Assembly (NCBI GenBank): GCA_934589155.1
Contig: CAKTNP010000007.1
Location: 1 to 64,000 of the forward strand
Source: an uncultured Oscillospiraceae bacterium
GTDB taxonomy: Bacteria; Bacillota; Clostridia; Oscillospirales; Oscillospiraceae
DNA: 64,000 nt
Direction: 5' to 3'
Shown here: piece after piece, positions 23,207-30,248 of the stretch
How the letters are laid out: every line of letters starts with the position of its first letter
How positions within the stretch are numbered: position 1 is the stretch's first letter
Program-made: the position numbers and the translations under genes
Notes under the pieces: model-generated
Database searches by the model: none
The model's input: the letters and a program-made list of their open reading frames with translations, nothing else
What the model was told of the DNA's origin: nothing

Positions 23207-23881
23207 ATGAATACCATTAAATTAAATCTCCCCGGAGAGGAGGATTTCTTCACCCAGGAGGCCTATAAGGCCCTGCGGACCAACCTGCAGTTCTGCGGCC
23301 AGGACATCCAGCTTATCTGCGTGACCAGCTGTGACGAAAACGAAGGAAAGACTACGGTCTGCCTCCAGCTGGCCAGGAGCCTGGCGGAGCTGGGAAAGAA
23401 CGTACTGGTGATCGACGCGGACATGCGGAAATCCGTAATGGCCGGCCGGAATACCAACGCGGTGAAGGCTGTAGGCCTCAGCGAGATCCTGACGGGCATG
23501 GTGAAGCTGGGGGACGCCATCTATGCGACCCAGTACCCCACCATGCAGATCATTTTCGCCGGAAAGTATCCACCCAACCCCGTGGAGCTTTTGAACGGGA
23601 AATACTTCTCCGCCCTGCTAGCCGAGACCCGGAAGGTCTATCAGTACGTGATCGTGGACACGCCGCCTCTGGGCAGGGTCATCGATGCGGCCGTGGTGGC
23701 GCCCCACTGCGACGGCTCTATCCTGATCATCGGCAGCAATTCCATTCACCGCCGCCAGGCCCAGGAGGTGGTTGCCCAGCTTCAAAAGAGCGGCAGCAAG
23801 ATCCTGGGCGTGGTCAGGAATAACATGAAGAAAAAGGACAACATCTATTATTACGCCCACGACGAGAAGAAGAGAAAATAA
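23207..23881 (+). CDS. CpsD/YwqD-type bacterial tyrosine kinase
   Basis: 224 residues from ATG 23207. It has the Walker A variant CDENEGKTT, Walker A' VLVIDADMRKS and Walker B YVIVDTPPLG of BY-kinases. The C-terminus ends NIYYYAHDEKKRK, whose tyrosine run is the expected autophosphorylation cluster. With CpsC it would couple phosphorylation cycling to polymerisation and export. It is the last gene of the locus, whereas in many Firmicutes these control genes come first. Confidence 0.92.
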   Translation: MNTIKLNLPGEEDFFTQEAYKALRTNLQFCGQDIQLICVTSCDENEGKTTVCLQLARSLAELGKNVLVIDADMRKSVMAGRNTNAVKAVGLSEILTGMVKLGDAIYATQYPTMQIIFAGKYPPNPVELLNGKYFSALLAETRKVYQYVIVDTPPLGRVIDAAVVAPHCDGSILIIGSNSIHRRQAQEVVAQLQKSGSKILGVVRNNMKKKDNIYYYAHDEKKRK

Positions 23882-23884
23882 AGA

Positions 23885-23966
23885 CGGGGCAGACCCGGCT
23901 TCAAACCCGGATCTGCCCCGCAAAAGGCCGAAGATCTTGAACATCAGGATCTTCGGCCTTTTATAA
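23885..23966 (+). terminator. Double terminator of the polysaccharide locus
   Basis: Hairpin one is CGGGGCAGA...TCTGCCCCG (23885-23920). Hairpin two is a 15-bp perfect stem (23922-23936 with 23948-23962) ending in TTTT. The second also has an A run on its left, so it could act on transcripts from either side. Confidence 0.85.
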
Positions 23967-23969
23967 ATG

Positions 23970-23997
23970 AAAAGACCTGCCGACAAACGGCAGGTCA
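23970..23997 (-). terminator. Terminator of rpmB
   Basis: On the minus strand GACCTGCCG-TTTGT-CGGCAGGTC (23974-23996) is followed by TTTTCATTT, a normal intrinsic terminator 17 bases after the rpmB stop. Confidence 0.85.
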
Positions 23998-24013
23998 TTC
24001 ATAACAGAACCTG

Positions 24014-24202
24014 TTAGATGGCACGCTCAACCTTGTTGGAACGGAGACATCTTGTACAGACGTATACATGGCGCGGAGTACCGTCGACAACTGCCTTGAC
24101 ACGCTTCACGTTGGGTTTCCACGCACGGTTGCTGCGTCTGTGGGAGTGGGAAACCTTAATACCAAAGGTCACGCCCTTGCCGCAAATATCGCACTTAGCC
24201 AT
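24014..24202 (-). CDS. rpmB: 50S ribosomal protein L28
   Basis: 62 residues from ATG at 24202, after GGAGG. MAKCDICGKG, VSHSHRRSNR and VCTRCLRS are L28 signatures. Both Cys pairs (CDIC and CTRC) are kept, so this is the zinc-binding form. It is a single-gene unit with its own promoter and terminator. Confidence 0.97.
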   Translation of the reverse strand: MAKCDICGKGVTFGIKVSHSHRRSNRAWKPNVKRVKAVVDGTPRHVYVCTRCLRSNKVERAI

Positions 24203-24262
24203 TAGCTGCACCTCCAATCCATGGGAAAAATCACTGTATCGTCCAAGCGGACGCTGAAACAT

Positions 24263-24291
24263 ATGATAGCAAAAAATCCGGAAAAATGCAA
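24263..24291 (-). promoter_or_regulatory. Sigma-A-type promoter of rpmB
   Basis: On the minus strand TTGCAT (24291-24286), 17-base spacer, TATCAT (24268-24263), about 60 bases before the rpmB start. Confidence 0.65.
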
Positions 24292-24329
24292 GTGGTATTT
24301 AGATTTTTTTGAAAAAATTTTGAAAGCAG

Positions 24330-24358
24330 TTGATATATTTCCAGCCGGAGGCTATAAT
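24330..24358 (+). promoter_or_regulatory. Sigma-A-type promoter of hprK
   Basis: TTGATA (24330-24335), 17-base spacer, TATAAT (24353-24358), 31 bases before the GTG start. Confidence 0.75.
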
Positions 24359-24389
24359 GAAAGCAAATTTGTGGAGATGAGGTGTCTAA

Positions 24390-25337
24390 GTGGTAGATTC
24401 GCATTGCGTCCCTCTGCAGAAGCTGGTGGAGGCTTTCCACATGACCGTGGCCTATGAGGCCAGCGACTATGCCGCCATTCGCATTACGGTGGAGGATGTG
24501 TCCCGGCCCGGGCTCCAGCTGGCGGGATATTTTGACCATTTTGAGCCCATGCGGCTGCAGCTGCTGGGCAAGGTGGAAATGAGCTATCTGGAGAAAATGA
24601 CCAGCAGCGAGCGCTACGCCGCCTTTGACGCCTTGTTTTCCTATAAGATCCCGGCGCTGATCATCTCCCGGGATATGGAGCCCCATCCCGAGTGCCTGGA
24701 AATGGCCCAGAAGCACGACATTACGGTGCTCCGCTGCCAGGAGGCCACCTCTTATATGGCCTCCAGCATCATCACCTATCTGAAAACCGCCCTGGCCCCC
24801 TGTATCACCCGTCACGGCGTTCTGGTGGAGGTTTACGGCGAGGGCCTTCTCCTGGTAGGCGAGAGCGGCATCGGCAAGAGTGAGGCCGCTGTGGAGCTGC
24901 TGAAGCGGGGCCACCGGCTCATTGCCGACGACGCCGTAGAGATCCGGAAGATCTCCACCACGGGCCTCATGGGCACGGCCCCCTCTCTGATCCGGAACTA
25001 TATCGAGCTCCGGGGCATCGGCGTCATCAACGTGGCAAACCTCTTCGGTATGGGCGCCGTGAAGCAGGAGAATTCCATTGACCTGGTGATCAATATCGTT
25101 CCCTGGTCCAACAAGGCGGTCTATGACCGGCTGGGGCTGGAGGAGCAGTATATCGACATCCTGGGGGTCCGGGTGCCCCAGATTACCATTCCCATCACCC
25201 CGGGCCGGAACCTGGCGGTGATTCTGGAGGTGGCGGCCATGAACAACCGGCAGAAGAAAATGGGCTACAACGCCGCCGTGGAGTTCACGGAGCAGGTCAA
25301 CAAGCATTTTGACGAGGCCATGGGCCAGCAGTTCTGA
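24390..25337 (+). CDS. hprK: HPr kinase/phosphorylase
   Basis: 315 residues from GTG 24390 with GGAGATGAGG upstream. The P-loop is LLVGESGIGKSEAA, followed by LIADDAVEIRK and the HprK signature around ELRGIGVINVANLFG. It would phosphorylate Ser46 of HPr and reverse that reaction, linking carbon status to catabolite control. Length and domain order match the family. Single-gene unit. Confidence 0.95.
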   Translation: MVDSHCVPLQKLVEAFHMTVAYEASDYAAIRITVEDVSRPGLQLAGYFDHFEPMRLQLLGKVEMSYLEKMTSSERYAAFDALFSYKIPALIISRDMEPHPECLEMAQKHDITVLRCQEATSYMASSIITYLKTALAPCITRHGVLVEVYGEGLLLVGESGIGKSEAAVELLKRGHRLIADDAVEIRKISTTGLMGTAPSLIRNYIELRGIGVINVANLFGMGAVKQENSIDLVINIVPWSNKAVYDRLGLEEQYIDILGVRVPQITIPITPGRNLAVILEVAAMNNRQKKMGYNAAVEFTEQVNKHFDEAMGQQF

Positions 25338-25343
25338 AATAGG

Positions 25344-25407
25344 GAAAAGCCGGAGCGGGCATCCGTTCCGGCTTTTTTGCGCTCTGCCCCGGGCACACCG
25401 GGGCGCT
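25344..25407. terminator. Terminators between hprK and the convergent LysR gene
   Basis: AGCCGGA...TCCGGCTTTTTT (25346-25378) ends hprK. Its mirror, with CTTTT on the minus strand, and the nearby GCCCCGG-TGTG-CCGGGGC-type hairpin (25387-25405) can end the convergent LysR gene. Confidence 0.75.
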
Positions 25408-25408
25408 T

Positions 25409-26311
25409 TTAGTAGGCGTTCATGGCAAGACTGGCCTGCTCCAGTGCCTTCAGGAAGGCCTGCTCCATCTGTGTCATGTGGTACTGCTTGTGGTACAGCA
25501 GGGCATCGAAATAGAGGGCCTTGGGCTCGGCGCAGGGCCGCTGGACCAGGTCCCGCCGGGCCAGCTCCTCCGGAGCCATAGGGGCGGCCCAGAGGTAGGC
25601 TCCGGGCACCGTGTGCAGCAGGGTGATCTGGGCCAGCCGGTCCGTGGCGTAGATCCGGCAGCGGGGAGCCTTGGAGGCCTTTCCGGCGCTGCGGAACAGG
25701 TCCCCGTGGACCACCTCCGGATAGGGCAGCAGCTCCTCCCGGCCGATGGCCTCCCGGTCCGCCAGGGGGTGGTTTTTGTGCATCAGGACCCGGCAGCGAA
25801 AGCCGGTGAGCTCCCGCAGGGTCAGGCCCAGGCTCTGGGCCTGCTCCTGGAAATAGTCCTTGTACTCCCCCCGGAAACGGATAAGGGCCAGGTCCATTTC
25901 TCCGCTTTTGAGGTATTGCAGGGCCTGGCGGGGGTGGCACTCCCGCAGGATCACGTCCAGGTCCCTTGGCTGGGAAAGGGTGCCCAGGTACTGGGCGGCG
26001 GCCTCCATGTGGGCGGTGGACCGGGGCAGGCAGACCCGCAGACGGCCCACGACGGGGTGCCGGGGCCCCAGGGAATCCATGGCCTCCAGCTCCCGGAGGA
26101 TGGTCCGGGCGTGGGTCAGGAATTCGGCGCCCCGGGTGGTGGGGCGGACGCCTCGGGGGGTCCGCTCAAAAATGGGAAAGCCTACGGAGGCCTCCATTTC
26201 CCGCAGCACCCGGCTCAGGTTGGGCTGGCCGATGTATAGGTTCTCCGCCGCCTGGGAAATGGACCGGGTCCGTTCGATCTCGATGATATACTGCAGATGC
26301 AGGGTGTTCAT
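25409..26311 (-). CDS. LysR-family transcriptional regulator
   Basis: 300 residues, start ATG at 26311 with GGAGGG six bases upstream. The N-terminal winged helix-turn-helix is textbook LysR: YIIEIERTRSISQAAENLYI, then QPNLSRVLREMEASVG and FERTPRGVRPTTRG. The rest is the two-lobed effector domain (about 90-300). The effector is unknown. No divergent target gene adjoins it. The next gene upstream runs in the same direction but is separated by a terminator and a promoter. Confidence 0.93.
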   Translation of the reverse strand: MNTLHLQYIIEIERTRSISQAAENLYIGQPNLSRVLREMEASVGFPIFERTPRGVRPTTRGAEFLTHARTILRELEAMDSLGPRHPVVGRLRVCLPRSTAHMEAAAQYLGTLSQPRDLDVILRECHPRQALQYLKSGEMDLALIRFRGEYKDYFQEQAQSLGLTLRELTGFRCRVLMHKNHPLADREAIGREELLPYPEVVHGDLFRSAGKASKAPRCRIYATDRLAQITLLHTVPGAYLWAAPMAPEELARRDLVQRPCAEPKALYFDALLYHKQYHMTQMEQAFLKALEQASLAMNAY

Positions 26312-26342
26312 GGGCAGGCCCTCCTTCCGTCATATGGATCCT

Positions 26343-26371
26343 ATTATGTCCAATGGGGCGCTTCTTGTCAA
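26343..26371 (-). promoter_or_regulatory. Sigma-A-type promoter of the LysR gene
   Basis: On the minus strand TTGACA (26371-26366), 17-base spacer, CATAAT (26348-26343), ending 31 bases before the start codon. Confidence 0.75.
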
Positions 26372-26380
26372 GTCAATCGA

Positions 26381-26419
26381 AAAGAGCCGGCGGAGCTATG
26401 GCCCGCCGGCCGCTTTTCT
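26381..26419 (-). terminator. Terminator after the flavodoxin operon
   Basis: On the minus strand GCCGGCGG and CCGCCGGC form a strong stem flanked by AAAAG and CTCTTTT, directly overlapping the stop of the 58-residue gene. Confidence 0.75.
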
Positions 26420-26594
26420 ATGCTTCGGATCCCGAAAGATCGGATCCCAGGGCCCAGGCGGCCCTCTGCGATGGCATCTGCCCGGTCTCGTAGGAGGTGT
26501 CGGGACCGAGCAGAGCGAGGATCGCAAGGAGCAGAAACGCCAGGGCCAGGGTGGCGAGCTTCCGCAGGAGCTTTTTCCTGACGTTTTCAGACAT
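26418..26594 (-). CDS. Small single-helix membrane protein (58 residues)
   Basis: ATG at 26594 lies three bases after the flavodoxin stop, and the reading frame ends at a TAG (26418-26420). The protein has a basic N-terminus (MSENVRKKLLRK), one hydrophobic helix (LATLALAFLLLAILALLG) and a polar outside tail (PDTSYETGQMPSQ). The Shine-Dalgarno is weak (GCGGA), so translation is probably coupled to flavodoxin. No family is recognised. It is the last gene before the operon terminator. Confidence 0.6.
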   Translation of the reverse strand: MSENVRKKLLRKLATLALAFLLLAILALLGPDTSYETGQMPSQRAAWALGSDLSGSEA

Positions 26595-26596
26595 GG

Positions 26597-27022
26597 TTAT
26601 TCCGCCAGCTTCTTGCCCAGAGCCTTGCAGGCGGCCAGGGCGTCGTCGTCAGGGGCCTCGCAGCAGATCACGCTGTCGCAGACCAGGTTGATCCCGGCGT
26701 TCTTGCAGTCCTCTTCCCAGGTGCGCATCCACTCGCCGTCGCCCCAGCCGTAGGAGCCGAAGAGCCCGGCGTCCTTGCCGGAGAGGGCGCTCTTGCAGTC
26801 GGAGAACATGGGCTCGAACTCGTCCTCTTCCAGAACCTCGGAGCCCATGGCCGGGCAGCCCATGGCTACGGCGTCCATGGCGGCCAGGGCGGCCTTATCC
26901 ACATCGCCGGGGGTCCAGAGAACGGCCTCGGCGCCGGCTTCCTTCATGCCTTCCAGAACGGCGTTGGCCATAGACTCGGTGTTGCCGGTGCCGCTCCAAT
27001 AAATCACTGCTGTTTTTTTCAT
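26597..27022 (-). CDS. Flavodoxin
   Basis: 141 residues, start ATG at 27022 with AAGGAA upstream. The FMN phosphate-binding loop is WSGTGNTESMANA. Two more flavin-contact regions follow (VAMGCPAMGSEVLEE and LFGSYGWGDGEWM). It is a cytoplasmic electron carrier that can replace ferredoxin. The DUF3793 gene upstream (29-bp gap) and the small membrane protein downstream form one operon. Clostridial flavodoxins are often induced by low iron. Confidence 0.93.
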   Translation of the reverse strand: MKKTAVIYWSGTGNTESMANAVLEGMKEAGAEAVLWTPGDVDKAALAAMDAVAMGCPAMGSEVLEEDEFEPMFSDCKSALSGKDAGLFGSYGWGDGEWMRTWEEDCKNAGINLVCDSVICCEAPDDDALAACKALGKKLAE

Positions 27023-27051
27023 AATGATCGTTCCTTTCTGAGCTGAAATGC

Positions 27052-27618
27052 TTAAACTGTAACGGCAAGCTGCTCCAACGTGGCGCCGGCCTGCCAAAGT
27101 TTACAATAGATGTCCGTGCACTTGCGGTACTTGCGGAACAGGCTCTGGGCCTTTTCCGGGTCCCCGTAGACCTTCCACATCCCGGCGCATTTGTAGTGCC
27201 GGGAGCCGTTGTCCATGAAGCCCGCCACATCCTCCGGGGGATAGCTGAGGAACAGCCCTACCTCGTGGGGGAATTCCTGCCGGGCCCGGATTCTGCGGGT
27301 CAGCCGTATGAGGCAGCTGCTGGGGTCCCGGCTGTCACCGTAGCCGCAGCGGGCCAGCAGAGCCGAGGCCGCCCGATCCTGGAGATCACGGGAAAGATCC
27401 TTGGGACGGTACAGGTACAGCAGGGCCCGCAGGTCGGTTTTTCCCTGGGTCTGCCGCAGGACCAGAAGCCGCAGGCCCTTTTTCTGGAGCCGGCGGTTCA
27501 GATCCCGGATCTGGGAGAGAAACTCCTCCTCGGATCCGTAGGAGCAGGGGAACAGGCTGCCGGTCTTGATCCCGGCCAGGGTGGGGGCGCCTTGGCGCAC
27601 CAGAATTTCTTCGGACAT
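27052..27618 (-). CDS. DUF3793 family protein
   Basis: 188 residues from ATG at 27618 with GGAGGG five bases upstream. It has the features of DUF3793 proteins: KTGSLFPCSYGSEEEF, LNRRLQKKGLRLLVLRQTQG, LYLYRPKDLSRDL, and FPHEVGLFLSYPPEDVAGF. The biochemical role is unknown. The family is often found next to flavodoxin or iron-uptake genes in Clostridia, as here. Two palindromes upstream (27685-27701 and 27748-27765) are candidate operators. Confidence 0.85.
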   Translation of the reverse strand: MSEEILVRQGAPTLAGIKTGSLFPCSYGSEEEFLSQIRDLNRRLQKKGLRLLVLRQTQGKTDLRALLYLYRPKDLSRDLQDRAASALLARCGYGDSRDPSSCLIRLTRRIRARQEFPHEVGLFLSYPPEDVAGFMDNGSRHYKCAGMWKVYGDPEKAQSLFRKYRKCTDIYCKLWQAGATLEQLAVTV

Positions 27619-27684
27619 GGGGATCCCTCCTAAGTTATGGTCCCATTTAGGATACCCAAAGGACCGAAAAATCTGCACGGACGT

Positions 27685-27701
27685 GGTTAGAAACAACTAA
27701 C
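27685..27701. promoter_or_regulatory. Palindromic operator candidate, proximal
   Basis: GGTTAGAAACAACTAAC contains the inverted repeat GTTAG-n6-CTAAC, 67 bases upstream of the DUF3793 start. A related palindrome lies 47 bases further out. The TTAG...CTAA arms recall DtxR/MntR-family operators, which is a weak inference. Confidence 0.5.
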
Positions 27702-27747
27702 TATGACCCTAAGAAAAAGCCCGGAGAGGGATAGACCTTTTCCAAGC

Positions 27748-27765
27748 GGTTAATTGTAACTAACC
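27748..27765. promoter_or_regulatory. Palindromic operator candidate, distal
   Basis: GGTTAATTGTAACTAACC is a near-perfect palindrome with outer arms GGTTA and TAACC. It shares the GTTA/TAAC arms with the site at 27685-27701. Confidence 0.5.
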
Positions 27766-27908
27766 ATGGATGTAGTCTACCACTGAACGGGGTCCTTGTC
27801 AAGCCTCTTTTGCGGGACCGTTCTAAAATTCTTCCCGGGACATACCCTTTAGCAAGACCGCTGCCGGCGGGGTGTGCCCTGCCGCAAAGCTGAAGGAGGC
27901 AGGACTTG

Positions 27909-29384
27909 ATGGAAACGACGATTTACTCCGACATTGCCGCCCGTACCGGCGGGGATATTTACATCGGGGTGGTGGGGCCCGTGCGGACGGGAAAATCCAC
28001 CCTCATCAAGCGGATCATGGAAGAGCTGGTGATCCCCAACATAGACGATCCCTACCGCCGGGACCGGGCCAAGGATGAGCTGCCCCAGAGCGGCTCCGGA
28101 AAGACCATTATGACGGCGGAGCCCAAATTCGTGCCCGAGGAGGCGGTGGAGATCTGCCCCGACGGCAAGGCCCGGCTGCGGGTGCGGATGATCGACTCCG
28201 TGGGCTATATGATCCCCGGCGCCGTGGGGGCCACGGAGGAGGGGGAGCCCCGGATGGTCCGCACCGCATGGTTCCCGGAGCCCATTCCCCTGACCCAGGC
28301 GGCGGAGCTGGGGACGAAAAAGGTCATGGAGGAGCACTGCTCCATCGGCATCGTGGTCACCACAGACGGCACCGTGACGGACATTCCCCGGCAGGATTAT
28401 GAGGAAGCGGAGGATCGGGCCCTTCGGGATATGCAGGCCACGGGCAAGCCATTCCTGGTGGTGGTGAACACCACGGACCCCGACGGGGAGGCGGCCCGGC
28501 AGGTCTGCCGCAGCCTGACGGAGCGCTTCGGCGTGACCTGCGCCGCCGCGGACTGCCAGACCCTGGGGGCAGGGGAGATCGCGGACCTGCTGTCGGACCT
28601 GCTTTATGCCTTCCCGGTGGAGCGGGTCCAGGTGTACCTGCCCCGGTGGATGGACGCCCTGGAGCCGGACCACCCCGTAAAGCAGGAGGTCTACGGCGGC
28701 CTTCTGGCCCTGAGCCGGGACCTGGGCACCCTGCGGTCCGCGGAGACCGCCGTGGGGGGCCTGGCGGAGCTAAGCCATGTGGAGGAGGCCCGGCTGCGGA
28801 AGGCGGACCCGGGCCGGGGAGCCGTGTCCTGGGAGCTGCGGTTCCCGGAGACCCTCTATTACGAGATCCTGAGCCAGCGGACGGGACTGCCCATTTCCGA
28901 CGAAGGGGACCTCATGAACCTCTTGACGGAGCTGGCGGAGGCCAAGCGGGCCTACGACAAGCTGAAGGGCGCCCTGGAGGAGGTCACCGCCAAGGGTTAC
29001 GGCGTGGTCATGCCGGACCGGTCGGAGATGCGGCTGGAGGCGCCGGAGGTGATCCGCCGGGGCGGGGCCTACGGCGTGAAGCTGAAGGCCGGGGCCCCCT
29101 CCATCCACATGCTGCGGGTGGACGTGGACGCGGAGATCAGCCCCATGGTGGGGGACGAGGCCCAGTCCCGGGCCCTGGTGGACCGGCTGGCACGGGAATA
29201 TGAGGAGGACCCGGAAAAGCTCTGGGAGAGCAACATCTTCGGCCGGTCCGTTTATGAGATGGTCTCTGACGGCCTGAACGCCAAGCTGCTGCGGCTGCCG
29301 GAGGACGTGCGGGGCAAATTCCGGGGCTCCCTGGGCCGTATCGTCAACGAAGGGGCCGGGGGCCTGATCTGCCTGATTCTGTAA
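27909..29384 (+). CDS. spoIVA: Stage IV sporulation protein A, spore coat ATPase
   Basis: 491 residues from ATG 27909 with AAGGAGG about ten bases upstream. Walker A is GVVGPVRTGKSTLIKR. SpoIVA-specific blocks follow: RDRAKDELPQSGSGKTIMT, RMIDSVGYMIPGA and GIVVTTDGTVTDIPR. The C-terminus ends GGLICLIL, the conserved membrane-contact end of the family. It polymerises with ATP hydrolysis to form the basement layer of the spore coat, so the organism probably sporulates. CATACCCT at 27841-27848 resembles a sigma-E -10 element, but the -35 is unclear. Confidence 0.97.
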   Translation: METTIYSDIAARTGGDIYIGVVGPVRTGKSTLIKRIMEELVIPNIDDPYRRDRAKDELPQSGSGKTIMTAEPKFVPEEAVEICPDGKARLRVRMIDSVGYMIPGAVGATEEGEPRMVRTAWFPEPIPLTQAAELGTKKVMEEHCSIGIVVTTDGTVTDIPRQDYEEAEDRALRDMQATGKPFLVVVNTTDPDGEAARQVCRSLTERFGVTCAAADCQTLGAGEIADLLSDLLYAFPVERVQVYLPRWMDALEPDHPVKQEVYGGLLALSRDLGTLRSAETAVGGLAELSHVEEARLRKADPGRGAVSWELRFPETLYYEILSQRTGLPISDEGDLMNLLTELAEAKRAYDKLKGALEEVTAKGYGVVMPDRSEMRLEAPEVIRRGGAYGVKLKAGAPSIHMLRVDVDAEISPMVGDEAQSRALVDRLAREYEEDPEKLWESNIFGRSVYEMVSDGLNAKLLRLPEDVRGKFRGSLGRIVNEGAGGLICLIL

Positions 29385-29390
29385 GAAAAG

Positions 29391-29428
29391 CCAGGGGGGA
29401 AAGCGTCGCTTTCCCCCCTGGAATTTTT
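29391..29428 (+). terminator. Terminator of spoIVA
   Basis: CCAGGGGGGAAAGCG pairs with CGCTTTCCCCCCTGG around a one-to-three-base turn, followed by AATTTTT. Confidence 0.92.
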
Positions 29429-29481
29429 CGGGGCTCCGTGCTATAATGTGGGAAAAAGATCCCAAAAGGAGATCGAAAGAC

Positions 29482-30159
29482 ATGGAAAAGAAGGAATCCT
29501 TCCTTCGGCCCGGGGGACGGACGGAGCGGGGCCAGGGTTTGGCCCTGGGGGCCCTGTCTCTGGTCATTGCCTTCTCCGGCGGCGGGACCCTGGCCGCCGG
29601 AGTACTGCTGCCCGTGAAGCGGGGGGCCTGCCTTGCCTGGTGGATTCCCATGGCTCTGGGGCTGGCGGCAGGGATTCTGCTGTTCCACCGGCTGCGGCGG
29701 GGTGGGAAAGTGGCCCAGATGTCCGGCACGAAGCTTTTGTATTTCGGCCTGGCGGCCCTGGGCGCCTCCGGCCTTATAACGGGGCTCTGCGGCCTGCTGC
29801 CGCCGCTGCTGTGCCTGCCCATGGTGCCTTGGGGGCTGGGCACCACGGCCCTGCAAATGGGCTTTGCCCCGGCGGAGGAGGCTCTCATGACCCTGGCCCG
29901 GGCCTTCCCGGAGGAAAAGACCCGATACGCCCGGGTCCAGACCTGGGGCGGCCTTCTGCTGCTTCTGATCCTGATGGGAGCCTATCTGGCCGCCCGGCGG
30001 GCCGGCGGGGATGTGCTGTTTCTGCACCTGCTGGCCGGGGCGGTGGGACCTGCCCTGGCCCTGGCGGGGGCCTGGCTCCTGGACCGGCGGCTGTGCCTGT
30101 CGGACCAGCGGGGAGCGGAGCTCCGGCGGGAGCTGGGGAAAATCCTTAAGGAAATTTAA
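29482..30159 (+). CDS. Polytopic membrane protein, unknown function
   Basis: 225 residues from ATG 29482 with AAAGGAG upstream; the frame extends to 29446 without a better signal. About six hydrophobic helices are visible, with a short basic N-terminus and a charged C-terminal tail (RRELGKILKEI). No signature motif was recognised. TATAAT at 29442-29447 is a possible -10 box but lacks a good -35. It is followed by the promoter of the ABC export operon and is probably a single-gene unit. Confidence 0.7.
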   Translation: MEKKESFLRPGGRTERGQGLALGALSLVIAFSGGGTLAAGVLLPVKRGACLAWWIPMALGLAAGILLFHRLRRGGKVAQMSGTKLLYFGLAALGASGLITGLCGLLPPLLCLPMVPWGLGTTALQMGFAPAEEALMTLARAFPEEKTRYARVQTWGGLLLLLILMGAYLAARRAGGDVLFLHLLAGAVGPALALAGAWLLDRRLCLSDQRGAELRRELGKILKEI

Positions 30160-30171
30160 GGTTTGAAAAGG

Positions 30172-30200
30172 TTGACTTTCCTAAGGCTTGTGAGTATCAT
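30172..30200 (+). promoter_or_regulatory. Sigma-A-type promoter of the ABC export operon
   Basis: TTGACT (30172-30177), 17-base spacer, TATCAT (30195-30200), 48 bases before the first adaptor gene. Confidence 0.7.
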
Positions 30201-30248
30201 GGCACTAGCAAAAATTTGTGAAATCTACGCTTTTGGAGGGCGGATGCA

